Assembly (NCBI GenBank): GCA_963848475.1
Contig: CAWKDW010000005.1
Coordinates: 1 to 64,000, forward strand
Origin: Solirubrobacter sp963848475
Lineage (GTDB): Bacteria; Actinomycetota; Thermoleophilia; Solirubrobacterales; Solirubrobacteraceae
Direction: 5' to 3'
DNA length: 64,000 nt
Shown here: piece by piece, positions 34,769-43,603 of the stretch
Numbering within the stretch: the first letter of the stretch is position 1
Layout of the letters: every line of letters starts with the position of its first letter
The notes under the pieces: model-generated
Told to the model about the DNA's origin: nothing
Seen by the model: only the letters and a program-made list of their open reading frames with translations
Database searches by the model: none
Program-made: the position numbers and the translations under genes

Positions 34769-37700
34769 ATGCTGCAGGTGCGGCTCCTCGGGGAGTTGCA
34801 GGCGGAAGTCGGCGGCCGCACCGTCGTGCCGCCCGCGAGTCGCCGCGCGTGGAGTCTGATGGCCTGGCTCGCACTGCACCCAGGGGAGCATCCACGCGGC
34901 GCCGTCGCGGCGCAGTTCTGGCCCGACGTGCTCGACTCGAGCGCACGCGCGTCCCTGCGCAGCGCGGCATGGGCGCTGAGAAGAGCACTCGGCGAGGACG
35001 ACGCGCTGATCGCGGGCCGCGACCGGATCGGCCTGCGCTGCGAGACCGACATCGCCGCGTTCGACGCCCACTGCGCGGCGGGCGAACTGGAGGAGGCGGT
35101 CGCGCTGCACCGCGGACCGCTGCTCGCCGACCTCGACGAGGACTGGGTGCTCGAAGCACGCGACGAGCACGCCGAGCGCCTCGGCTCGGCGCTGGCCCGG
35201 CTCGCGGCCGCCGCGGAGCCGGCCGAAGCCGTCGCCTACGCCCGCCGCCGCCTCGCGCTGGACCCGCTCGATGAGGAGGCGGCCCGTGACCTCATGCGCC
35301 GCCTCGTCGAAGCCGGCGACCGAGCCGCCGCGATCGCGACCTATGACCGCCTCGCGGACCGGCTGCGCACGAACCTCGGGCTGGCCACCTCGGCCGAGAC
35401 CCGCGCCCTGGCCGCCAGCGTCCGAGAGCGGGGAGCGGGCGAGGTCGCGCAGGCCGACCGGCGAGACGTCGCGGCGGCGGGCAGCGGCGCGGCGGGCAGT
35501 GGCGCGGCGGGAAGTGGCGCGGCGGGTAGCGGCGCGGCGGGTAGCGGCGCGGCGGGCAGCGGGACGGCGCGGCGGAGCAGCGGTGAAGCGCGGGGCGCGG
35601 CGGGCAGCGGCTCCTCGGCCGGCGGCGCGGCCCGGGACGGGCGGCGCGGCTATGGCGATCTTCCCCTCGTCGGACGGGTCGCGGAGCTCCAGGCGCTCCA
35701 GTCGCTGTGGGAACGGACCCGAGCCGGCAACGGAGCGATCGCGCTCCTCAGCGGTGAGGGCGGGATCGGGAAGACGCGCCTGGCCACGGAACTGCTCAAG
35801 CACGCCCAGACGATGGCGCGCACCGCGCGGGCGACGGCGGTCGATCTGGGCGGGGGGACGCCGCCGTTCGGGCTCTGGGCCGAGCTGCTGTCGGGGCTCG
35901 CACGTCAGCTCGATCCGCCGCCCGCCGATGCCGAATGGCCGGAGGAGCTCGCGAGGCTCGCGCCCGCGCTGCCGAGACGGCTCGGGAGGGCGCGGACCAA
36001 ACCCAGGGACGGTCCGCCGGACCTCGCAAGGGCACGACTGTTCGAGGCGATGGTGGAACTGGCCGAGCACGCCACCAGCGACCGGCCGCTGGTGCTGCTG
36101 CTCGACGATATCCACCTCGCCGACGCGCCGACGCTGGAGCTGGCCGCCTACCTCGCGCGCCGCATCCACGACCTTCCCGTGCTGCTGGTGCTCACGCGCC
36201 GCACGATCCCGCGCCGCGATGCGGTCGACGCATTGGTCCACGCGGCCGGGGCGACAGACGTGGCGGTCGAGGAGATCGAGCTCGGCCCGCTCGACGCGCA
36301 AGACGTGGAGCGCCTCGTGGGGCGGCTCCCGCACGTGATCGCCGCTGCCGACGGGAACCCGCTGCTGGCGATCGAGAGCGCGCGAGCGAAGACGACCGGC
36401 CCGCCGGCGTCGTTGCGCGGCGTCGTCAGGACCGCGATCGCGCGCCTGGACGCCCAAGCCCGCAGCACCGCCGAGCTCGCCGCGGTCGCGGGCCGCGACC
36501 TCACCAGGGCCGAGCTCGAGCGGCTCGCCGAGCCGGGGAGCGTCCTGCGCGCCACGGACTGCGGGCTCTTCCACAGCGCCGACGGCCGTTTCGGCTTCCG
36601 CCACGCGCTGCTGCGCGAGGCCGCCTACGCCGACCTCGACGAGGCCCGCAAGAGCGAGTACCACGAGACGCTCGGGAACGTGCTGCAGAACGCCGCTGAA
36701 TCCGCCCACCACCTCCGACGAGCGGGCCGCGGTGACCTCGCGGCGGGACGGCTGGTCCAGGCGGCGGCCGATGCCCTGCGCGCCACGGCGCTCCCGGAGG
36801 CGGCCGCGTACCTGAACGAAGCGGTGACGCTCGATCCGGCCCCCAGCACGTGGCTCGAACTCGCCGCGACGGAAGCGCTGCTGGGCGATCGGGACGCGTC
36901 GATGGAGGCGTTCGAGAGGGTACGACCGCAGACGGCGCGGGCACACCTGAGAGCCGCGCAGTGGTTTCGCTCGAGCCTGTGCGATCCGACGAGCGCGATG
37001 CAGGCGGCGACGCGCGGCCTGGCGACGACCGACGTCGACGATCTCGACACACGCCTCGAACTGCTGCTGATCCGCGCCTGGGGCGAGGTGGCGACGACGG
37101 GCTCAGAGGCGGCGATCGGCACGCTCAGAGAGGCCGAGGCGCTCGGCCTCGACCTGGAAGCGGACCTGCTTCGCCGCCAGCACGTGGGGAACCTGCGCGG
37201 CTTCATCGCGCTCGCTGACGGCCGCCTGGAAGAAGCCGAGCGCGAGCTCGTCGCCTCGGGCGAGGCGGGAGAGCGGGCCGGACGTCCCGATCTCGCCTAT
37301 GGCGGCTGGGCCAACGCGGCCTGCGTCGCGGCCCTGCGAGGCGACCACGCGCGCTCCCTGACCTATGCCGAGCGCGGCGATGCGGTCGCCACGGGGCTGC
37401 CCATCATCGAGGTCCAGATGACGGGGATGCGGGCCTCGGCGCTCGCCCAACTCGGGCGTCACGACGAGGCGCGTGCGGCGTCGGAGCGCCAGGCCAAGCT
37501 GGCGGCGCTGCTGGACTCGCCGCGCCTGCGGGCCACCGTCGACCACGACGCCGGCCTGCTGGCGATGCAGGCCGGCGACTACGAGCGCGCGCAGGCGCTG
37601 CTCGGTGCAGCGCTCGAAGGCGACCCGTCCGTGCAGCGCGGTGACGCACGGCTCAGACGGGCGGAGGCACTCGCCCGGCTCGGCCGCGCCGACGACGCCG

Positions 37701-38002
37701 ACCGGGAGATCCGTGCCGCGACGCTGGAGCCGATCAAGCCCGCCGACCGCCCGGCCGTGCTGGTGGCCCGGATGGCGTTCGTGCAGGGCCTCAGCGCCCG
37801 CGCCCGCGACGACAACGCACTCGCCGAGCGCCGCCTGCACGAGTCCGAGCGCCACTGGCGCCGGATCGAGAAGGACGCGAGCGGCCAGTTCCTGTCCTCG
37901 CTCGTGGATCTCGGGCGCCCACCGGTGACCGGCGTCGCCGACCCCGCCTTCGAACTGCAACGGATCGCAACGGAGTTGGAGGCCCATGCCCACGTTCGAT
38001 GA
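34769..38002 (+). CDS. SARP/BTAD-type AAA+ transcriptional regulator
   Basis: The 1077-residue protein has an OmpR-like winged HTH (residues 1-85; LLGELQAEVGGRTVVPPASR, AAQFWPDVLDSSARASLRSA), a bacterial transcriptional activation domain (90-225; AYARRRLALDPLDEEAARDL, GDRAAAIATYDRLADRLRTN), a Gly/Ser/Ala linker made of GSGAA repeats (236-266), a STAND/AAA ATPase with Walker A GEGGIGKT (about 329) and Walker B LVLLLDDIH (about 440), and TPR-like repeats to the end. Relatives (AfsR, LuxR-like large regulators) switch on metabolic genes when ATP and a signal are bound. No frame break occurs over 3.2 kb. It overlaps the SRPBCC gene by 17 bases. Confidence 0.88.
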   Translation: MLQVRLLGELQAEVGGRTVVPPASRRAWSLMAWLALHPGEHPRGAVAAQFWPDVLDSSARASLRSAAWALRRALGEDDALIAGRDRIGLRCETDIAAFDAHCAAGELEEAVALHRGPLLADLDEDWVLEARDEHAERLGSALARLAAAAEPAEAVAYARRRLALDPLDEEAARDLMRRLVEAGDRAAAIATYDRLADRLRTNLGLATSAETRALAASVRERGAGEVAQADRRDVAAAGSGAAGSGAAGSGAAGSGAAGSGAAGSGTARRSSGEARGAAGSGSSAGGAARDGRRGYGDLPLVGRVAELQALQSLWERTRAGNGAIALLSGEGGIGKTRLATELLKHAQTMARTARATAVDLGGGTPPFGLWAELLSGLARQLDPPPADAEWPEELARLAPALPRRLGRARTKPRDGPPDLARARLFEAMVELAEHATSDRPLVLLLDDIHLADAPTLELAAYLARRIHDLPVLLVLTRRTIPRRDAVDALVHAAGATDVAVEEIELGPLDAQDVERLVGRLPHVIAAADGNPLLAIESARAKTTGPPASLRGVVRTAIARLDAQARSTAELAAVAGRDLTRAELERLAEPGSVLRATDCGLFHSADGRFGFRHALLREAAYADLDEARKSEYHETLGNVLQNAAESAHHLRRAGRGDLAAGRLVQAAADALRATALPEAAAYLNEAVTLDPAPSTWLELAATEALLGDRDASMEAFERVRPQTARAHLRAAQWFRSSLCDPTSAMQAATRGLATTDVDDLDTRLELLLIRAWGEVATTGSEAAIGTLREAEALGLDLEADLLRRQHVGNLRGFIALADGRLEEAERELVASGEAGERAGRPDLAYGGWANAACVAALRGDHARSLTYAERGDAVATGLPIIEVQMTGMRASALAQLGRHDEARAASERQAKLAALLDSPRLRATVDHDAGLLAMQAGDYERAQALLGAALEGDPSVQRGDARLRRAEALARLGRADDADREIRAATLEPIKPADRPAVLVARMAFVQGLSARARDDNALAERRLHESERHWRRIEKDASGQFLSSLVDLGRPPVTGVADPAFELQRIATELEAHAHVR
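35477..35566 (+). repeat. Six 15-base repeats encoding GSGAA units
   Basis: Six consecutive 15-base units of the form GCGGGCAGCGGCGCG, differing by a base or two, encode A-G-S-G-A five times plus a diverged unit. They form the flexible linker between the activation and ATPase domains. Confidence 0.85.
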
Positions 38003-38399
38003 CGCAACGATCAGCCAGGCACCGGTCGAGGAGGTGTGGAAGCTGCTCTACGACCCGTCGCGCTTCCCGGAGTGGTGGGCGGGCGTCGAGACGATCGAAG
38101 CGCCCAAGCGGGACGGCTTCACGCTCTATCCCAAGGGTTATCCCGACTTCCCGATGCCGCACACGCTGCGCAGCGAGGGCAACCGCGTGACGATCTCGTG
38201 CCTGACGAGCGACCTGATCTTCGAATGGCGGCTCGAGCCGACGCAGGACGACGGCACGCGGATCGCCGTCCACGTCGAGATCCCCGAGGTCGAGGCGCAC
38301 CGGCTCGAGACGCAGCGCGAGGCGGTGAGCGCGTCCCTGCGCTCACTCGCCGCGCTCGCGAGCGTCGTGGCTACGGACGGGCCTCCAGGACCAGGTTGA
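37986..38399 (+). CDS. SRPBCC family protein coupled to the SARP regulator
   Basis: The 137-residue protein shows the START-like fold: FDDATISQAPVEEVWKLLYD, the DPSRFPEWWAGVETIEAPK motif, LRSEGNRVTISCLTSDLIFE and a C-terminal helix EAHRLETQREAVSASLRSLA. It starts within the last codons of the SARP gene (17-base overlap), which implies translational coupling; it may bind the small-molecule signal or act on its product. Its end overlaps the convergent methyltransferase gene by 29 bases. Confidence 0.82.
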   Translation: MPTFDDATISQAPVEEVWKLLYDPSRFPEWWAGVETIEAPKRDGFTLYPKGYPDFPMPHTLRSEGNRVTISCLTSDLIFEWRLEPTQDDGTRIAVHVEIPEVEAHRLETQREAVSASLRSLAALASVVATDGPPGPG

Positions 38400-39435
38400 A
38401 CGGCGTCTCGGCGGTCCGTCGGACACGGCTGAAGCCGCCCTCATTCAGCACCGAGGTCAGGCGCTTCTGGCCCGCCTGGGCACCCAGAGCGAGGCCAACC
38501 TCCTGGCTCAGGGAGTTGGGCGTGCAGAGCATCGTCGAGCCCGCGTAGAACACGCGCCCGACGGGGTTGAGGTTCTCCTCGATGCTGTCGCCCGCGAACG
38601 GCTCGACGACCATCCAGGTGCCGCCGTCGGCCAGCTGCGAGCGCACGTGGCGCGAGGCGCCGACCGGGTCGCCCATGTCGTGCAGCGCGTCGAAGACGCA
38701 GACGAGGTCGAACGGGCCGCCACCGAAGTCCTTCGCCGACGCGACCTCGAAGCTCACACGATCGGCGACGCCGGCGCGCTCCGCGGCCTCGCGGGCGGCC
38801 AGCACCGAACCCTCGTGGTAGTCGGACCCGACGAATGTCGAAGCCGGGAACGCGGTCGCCATCAGGATCGTCGAGGCGCCACGGCCGCAGCCGATGTCGG
38901 CGACCCGTGCGCCGGCGCGCAACTGGGCGACGACCCCCTCCAGTGAGGGCAGCCAGGCATCGACGAGGTTCGCGAGATAGCCAGGTCGGAAGAAGCGCTC
39001 GGTGCCCTCGAAGAGGTCGTGGTCGTGCTCGCCCCAGCCCATGCCCTCACCGGAGCGGAAGCGCTCGCTGATGTGCGGCTCGTCCTTGACGATCGCCGCG
39101 AGCAGCTGGAACGCGCCCGGGATGAACACGGGCGAGTCGTCGTGCGCCAGCGCGAGCGCCTGCTCGGGCGGCAGCCGGAACGAGCCGTCGTCGTACTCCA
39201 CGTAGCCGCTCGCGGCCTGCTGGCAGAGCCACTCGCGCAGGTAGCGCTCGCGGCAGCCGGTGCGCTCGGCGAGCTCGGCGGGCGTGACCGGCGTGCCGTC
39301 GGCCATCGCCTTGTAGAGGCCGAGCTTGTCGCCGATCACGACGAGCGGCGCGGTCGCCGCCGCGCCCATGTCCTGGACGAACTGGCCCATGAAGGCCTCG
39401 AGCTTGGTCTGGTCGATCGTGGGTGCTATGGCCAT
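38371..39435 (-). CDS. Class I SAM-dependent methyltransferase with N-terminal wHTH
   Basis: The 354-residue protein starts at ATG 39435, 8 bases after AGGAGG. Residues 1-95 form the winged-helix dimerisation domain of O-methyltransferase-like enzymes (LGLYKAMADGTPVTPAELAE, YLREWLCQQAASGYVEYDDG), and the Rossmann domain carries motif I VADIGCGRGASTILMA, then VGSDYHEGSVLAAREAAERA and the motif IV region FDLVCVFDALHDMGDPVGAS. It probably methylates a small molecule; the substrate is unknown. It converges on the SRPBCC gene. Confidence 0.85.
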   Translation of the reverse strand: MAIAPTIDQTKLEAFMGQFVQDMGAAATAPLVVIGDKLGLYKAMADGTPVTPAELAERTGCRERYLREWLCQQAASGYVEYDDGSFRLPPEQALALAHDDSPVFIPGAFQLLAAIVKDEPHISERFRSGEGMGWGEHDHDLFEGTERFFRPGYLANLVDAWLPSLEGVVAQLRAGARVADIGCGRGASTILMATAFPASTFVGSDYHEGSVLAAREAAERAGVADRVSFEVASAKDFGGGPFDLVCVFDALHDMGDPVGASRHVRSQLADGGTWMVVEPFAGDSIEENLNPVGRVFYAGSTMLCTPNSLSQEVGLALGAQAGQKRLTSVLNEGGFSRVRRTAETPFNLVLEARP

Positions 39436-39483
39436 GACGCTTGCCTCCTGCTGGTTGACGCCCCGCACGCTCGCGGGCGTCCG

Positions 39484-42054
39484 TCAGCCGCGCGTCAATC
39501 GCGCGTCAACGCTCGCGTCGGCGAGCGCCTGCCAGACGCGATCGCGGCGCAGCGGGAGCGACGTCATGCGGACGCCGGTGGCGTCGCGGATCGCGTTGGC
39601 GAGCGCCGGCGCGACCGGGTTGTACGGGCTCTCGCTCATCGGCTTGGCGCCGAGCGGGCCGAGCCGGTCGTGCGTGTCGGCGAAGCGCACCTCGGTGACC
39701 GGGAAGTCGCCGAGCTTGGGCAGGTGGTAGTTGCGCAGGGTGCGCGTGACGACCTCACCGGACCCGTCGATCTCGACCTCCTCGAACAGCGCGGCGCCGA
39801 GCGCCTGGACGACGCCGCCCTCGACCTGCGACCGGCACTGCCCGGGGTTGAGCACGACGCCCGCGTCCGCGGCGTGGACGCTCTTGAGGATCGCGATCGC
39901 CCCCGTCGAAGGCTGCACGGCGACGCGGAAGCCCTGCACGTTGAAGGCGACCGAGCGCGGGGAGCCGGTGAAGGTCGCCGCGGCGCTCACCGGCACGCCC
40001 ATCGCCAAAGCCGCGGCGTGGATCGAATCGGCCGGAACGCGCTCCGCGACCCCGCGCAACTGCTCGGCCAGGGCGGTGGCGGCCATCAGCGTCGCGCGCC
40101 CCGCGACGAAGACGCCCGCCGAGGCGAAGGCACCGCTGTCGTGCGCCACCACATCGGTGTCGCCGGCGACCAGCGAGATCTGCTCGACGGAGCACCCGAG
40201 CGCGGAGGCGGCGAGCTGCCGGTGCACGGTCGCGGTCCCGTTGCCGAACTCGGCCGTGCCCACGAACAGCCGGTAGGAACCGGAAGGCAGCAGTTCGATC
40301 CGCGCGTCGGCGAAGTGCCCGCCGGGCGGGCCCGCGTCGAGCATCCCCAGCGCGATCCCCTCGCCGACCAGCCAGTCGGGCCCTGGCACGGGAAGCCCGT
40401 CGCCGCGCGCCAAGGCCTCCTCGACGAGATCGAGGCATTGATCTAACCCGTAGCTACCGAACTCGACGTCGCCCTCGAAGGCATCCGAAGGCGTGACGAC
40501 GTTGCGATCACGCAACAGGCGCGGAGAGATCGCGAGCCGCCGCGCGAGCTCGTCCAGTACCGACTCCACGGCGAAGATCGTCTGGCTCAGCCCGTAGCCG
40601 CGGAAGGCGCCCGCGGGGACCGTGTGCGTGTAGGCGACGCGCGCGTCGACTCGCGTGTTCGCGCACCGATAGACGCCGAGCGACTCGCCGCATGCGTGGA
40701 ACATCACCGCGCGGCCGTGGTTGCCGTAGGCGCCGGTGTTCGAGAGCAGCTCGAGCTCCAGCGCGGTCAGCGTCCCGTCGTCGCGAGCGCCCGCCCGAAC
40801 GCGGATCCGCATCGGATGCCGTGTCGTCGTCGCCGTGAACTGCTCCTCGCGCGTGAGCTCGATCCGCACCGGCCGGCCGGTCCGCAACGCGGCCAGCGCG
40901 ACGACGTCCTCGACGAGCAGCTCCTGCTTGCCGCCGAAGCCACCGCCGACGCGCGCGGTGAAGACGCGCACCTCGACCCCGAGCAGCCGTGCGAGCTCGT
41001 CGCGCACGAGGAACGGCACCTGCGTCGAGGTGCGCACGTTCAGCCGTCCGCGCTCGTCGACCCACGCCGTCGCGCCGTGCGTCTCCAGCTGCGCGTGCTG
41101 GACGCGCTGGACCGTGAAGGTCTCCTCGACGATCTCGGCCGCCGCCGCGAACCCGGCCTCGCTGTTGCCGGTCCGCGTGTGCAGCTCGGCGGCGAGGTTG
41201 CGCGAGGGATCGGCGATCCGGCTCTCGAGCCCCTTCTCGCCATGAACCAGCGGCGCCCCCGGCGCCAGCGCGAGCTCGGCGTCGAACACCGCCGGCAGGA
41301 CCTCGTAGTCGACGCCGATCAGCCGCGCCGCCGCGCGCGCCTCCGCCACGCTCGAAGCGACCACCGCCGCCACTCGCTGCCCTTTGAAGCGCACGACGTC
41401 GTCGAACATCCGCGTGTCGTCGGGATCCTCGAGACGGTCGGAGTGCCGGGCGGTCGAGAACAGCGTGGAAGGCACGTCGTGATGCGTGATCACGGTCACC
41501 CCTGAGGGCACCGCCGAAAGGTCGATCGACCGGATCCGCGCATGGGCGTGCGGGGAGCGCAGCAGCACCAGATGCAGCAGGCCTTCGGGCGCGTGATCGA
41601 GCGTGAACGGCTCGCGCCCACGCACGAGATCGGGACCGGCGGGCGCGAGGTCACCGTCGTGGCGGCCGCCCGCGATCGCCTCCTCGATGATCCGGTAGCC
41701 GCTGCACCGGCAGAGGTTGCTCTTCAAGGCGCGCGGAAGGTCGTCACCGTCGGGCAGCGCCGCCGCGGTCATGATCATCCCGGACGTGCAGAAGCCGCAC
41801 TGAAAGCCCTGCGCATCGACGAACTCCTGCTGCAGCGGGTGCTCGAGGCCCATGATCGTCGTGACCTCGCGGGCACGGACCGCGGGGTACAGGCAACTGT
41901 GCACCGGGACACCGCTGACATGCACCGTGCAGGCGCCGCAGTCGCCGGTGTCGCAGCCCTTCTTGACGCCGTAGCGCCCCTGCTCGCGCAGGTACGTGCG
42001 CAGGCACTGGCCGGGGCGCGGGATCGCGCGGTGGTCCGAGCCGTCGATCTTCAT
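39484..42054 (-). CDS. Xanthine dehydrogenase: 2Fe-2S subunit fused to molybdopterin subunit
   Basis: The 856-residue protein joins two parts usually made as separate chains. Residues 1-150 are the ferredoxin-like small subunit with two clusters (GCDTGDCGACTVHVSG plus Cys at 54; FQCGFCTSGM and NLCRCSGYR). From about 150 the large subunit follows: FTLDHAPEGLLHLVLLRSPH, GGGFGGKQELLVEDVVALAA (Mo-cofactor loop), GAFRGYGLSQTIFAVESVLD and GNGTATVHRQLAASALG. The order 2Fe-2S then Mo, with FAD on another polypeptide, differs from the eukaryotic 2Fe-2S/FAD/Mo order. It oxidises hypoxanthine/xanthine to urate. The start overlaps the FAD-subunit stop by four bases. The catalytic Glu near the C-terminus should be in GAKPMSESPYNPVAPALANA, which looks altered from the usual KGVGEPP. 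Confidence 0.85.
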   Translation of the reverse strand: MKIDGSDHRAIPRPGQCLRTYLREQGRYGVKKGCDTGDCGACTVHVSGVPVHSCLYPAVRAREVTTIMGLEHPLQQEFVDAQGFQCGFCTSGMIMTAAALPDGDDLPRALKSNLCRCSGYRIIEEAIAGGRHDGDLAPAGPDLVRGREPFTLDHAPEGLLHLVLLRSPHAHARIRSIDLSAVPSGVTVITHHDVPSTLFSTARHSDRLEDPDDTRMFDDVVRFKGQRVAAVVASSVAEARAAARLIGVDYEVLPAVFDAELALAPGAPLVHGEKGLESRIADPSRNLAAELHTRTGNSEAGFAAAAEIVEETFTVQRVQHAQLETHGATAWVDERGRLNVRTSTQVPFLVRDELARLLGVEVRVFTARVGGGFGGKQELLVEDVVALAALRTGRPVRIELTREEQFTATTTRHPMRIRVRAGARDDGTLTALELELLSNTGAYGNHGRAVMFHACGESLGVYRCANTRVDARVAYTHTVPAGAFRGYGLSQTIFAVESVLDELARRLAISPRLLRDRNVVTPSDAFEGDVEFGSYGLDQCLDLVEEALARGDGLPVPGPDWLVGEGIALGMLDAGPPGGHFADARIELLPSGSYRLFVGTAEFGNGTATVHRQLAASALGCSVEQISLVAGDTDVVAHDSGAFASAGVFVAGRATLMAATALAEQLRGVAERVPADSIHAAALAMGVPVSAAATFTGSPRSVAFNVQGFRVAVQPSTGAIAILKSVHAADAGVVLNPGQCRSQVEGGVVQALGAALFEEVEIDGSGEVVTRTLRNYHLPKLGDFPVTEVRFADTHDRLGPLGAKPMSESPYNPVAPALANAIRDATGVRMTSLPLRRDRVWQALADASVDARLTRG

Positions 42055-42779
42055 GCCAGCTCCTGCCGGATCTCCTCGGCCAGCACGTGCGTGAGCTGCC
42101 GCCGCCAGCGCGGCGAGCCGTGCACGTCGTCGTAGAACTCGAGCGCGTCGATCGCCTCGTGCAGATCGTCGGACCCGGTGATCTGGACGGGCCGCGGCGT
42201 CGCCCCCGTGATCGTCAGCACGAACGGGTCCGCGCGCCCGATCAGCAGCGCGGCGGAGCGGCCGATCGGCGTGAGCGAGAACTGCCGCAACGCGGTGCGC
42301 GGCTCCGGGCCCACGCGTAGCGAGCGCAGCAGTTCGCCCGGGCGCAGGACCGTCGTCCCCGGGCCGGTGATGAAGTCCAGCACGGCGACCTCACGCTCGC
42401 CGCGCGCGGACCACAGCGTGCACACGCCGTCCAGCGCGACCGCGTACGCGGCGATCGGCCCGGCCGGCAGCGCGCAGCAGAGGTTGCCGCCGACGGTGCC
42501 GACGTTCCAGATCTTGAAGGACCCGCGCAGGCACTCGCAGCAGCGCCGGGCGAAGTCCGAGGACGCCGCCAGTTGCGCGAGCGTGCACGTCGCCGCGATC
42601 ACCGGCCCGTCGATCGGCCGCCAGCGCAACGCCGTCAGGTCGAAGAGCCGCCGCACGCCGACCTGCGGCTCCGAGAACAGCCAGCTTCCGCCCGCGAGGA
42701 ACGCGTCGCCCTCGCGGAAGTCGGCCAGGTCGTCGCGCGTCACCGGCGCGACGAACTCGGTCACGGTGTCGAGGTCCAT
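42051..42779 (-). CDS. Xanthine dehydrogenase FAD-binding subunit
   Basis: The 242-residue protein (MDLDTVTEFVAPVTRDDLAD) has the FAD-contacting DAFLAGGSWLFSEP, and the second FAD motif NVGTVGGNLCCALPAGPIAA, both typical of the CoxM/XdhB family. It carries electrons from the 2Fe-2S clusters to NAD+ or another acceptor. It is shorter than usual CoxM-type subunits (about 280 residues), the missing part being mainly the C-terminal subdomain. Its ATG overlaps the uricase stop (TGATG) and its stop overlaps the XDH start. Confidence 0.85.
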   Translation of the reverse strand: MDLDTVTEFVAPVTRDDLADFREGDAFLAGGSWLFSEPQVGVRRLFDLTALRWRPIDGPVIAATCTLAQLAASSDFARRCCECLRGSFKIWNVGTVGGNLCCALPAGPIAAYAVALDGVCTLWSARGEREVAVLDFITGPGTTVLRPGELLRSLRVGPEPRTALRQFSLTPIGRSAALLIGRADPFVLTITGATPRPVQITGSDDLHEAIDALEFYDDVHGSPRWRRQLTHVLAEEIRQELA

Positions 42780-43603
42780 CAGGTCCGCTTCACCGTCCCG
42801 GTGATCAGGCCGAACGGGTCCTGCGTGGCGATGAAGACCTCGTTCGGGTTCTCGAGCCCGAAGACCGAGAGATCGACGAGGTTGTGGTGCTTGTTCGGCA
42901 GTTCGATCGTGACCTCGAGCACCTCCGCAACAGCGTCCATGATCGCCGTCGCCATCAGGTAGATGGTCTGCTGCACCGACTCGCTGAAGTGGTCGGTGAA
43001 GGCGCCGAGGAGCGCCTCGCGCGCGGTCTGCCACGCGGCCTGGTAGTCGACGTCGGACCCATACGTCCACTCCGCGCTGACGACCGTCGCGAGGATCCGG
43101 TCATCGGTCTCCGGCAGCGACGTGAACTCGTCGCGATCGAAGCCGGAGAAGCCCGAGCCGGTCGAGCGCAGCACGAACAGATCGCCGAGGCCGGCCTTCA
43201 CCTCGAAGGTCTCGCCGTCGCCGGAGACCCACGCGATGTGGTCGCCCGAGGAGTCGCGGTAGAAGCCGTGATCGTGCGTGCGCTTCCACGGGTGCTCGGT
43301 CAGGTGGATGTGCGCGGTGGCGACGCGTTCGCGGGTGACGAAGTGCTTCACGAGCGCCTTGCCGAAGTCCTCGATGCTGCCGGTCGAGAAGTGCGTCTTG
43401 CCGAGCGCGAAGACGGTGTTCTTCATCGTGTCCGTCGCCGGGATGTCGGTGTTGTCGCCCTCCAGGTAGACGGCTTCGAAGTCGCCGCGCAGGCGGACGT
43501 CGACGGTGACGTCGCGGATGACGTGCTCTGGCGTGTCGCGCACGACCCGCATCAGGCGGTTCTGCGACTTGCCGTAGGCGTCGTCGGTGAGTTCGTAGGG
43601 CAT
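42779..43603 (-). CDS. pucL: Urate oxidase (uricase)
   Basis: The 274-residue protein has the T-fold uricase motifs: GDNTDIPATDTMKNTVFALG (active-site Thr), ATAHIHLTEHPWKR, LRSTGSGFSGFDRDEFTSLP (substrate Arg/Phe region) and IELPNKHHNLVDLSVFGLEN. It oxidises urate to 5-hydroxyisourate. Decarboxylase and hydroxyisourate hydrolase genes of the next steps are not in the window. Its start overlaps the deaminase stop by one base. Confidence 0.93.
   Translation of the reverse strand: MPYELTDDAYGKSQNRLMRVVRDTPEHVIRDVTVDVRLRGDFEAVYLEGDNTDIPATDTMKNTVFALGKTHFSTGSIEDFGKALVKHFVTRERVATAHIHLTEHPWKRTHDHGFYRDSSGDHIAWVSGDGETFEVKAGLGDLFVLRSTGSGFSGFDRDEFTSLPETDDRILATVVSAEWTYGSDVDYQAAWQTAREALLGAFTDHFSESVQQTIYLMATAIMDAVAEVLEVTIELPNKHHNLVDLSVFGLENPNEVFIATQDPFGLITGTVKRT

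Noticed and set aside
39019..40446. 475-codon plus-strand frame
   Set aside because: Antisense to the methyltransferase and xanthine dehydrogenase genes, with no recognisable domain.
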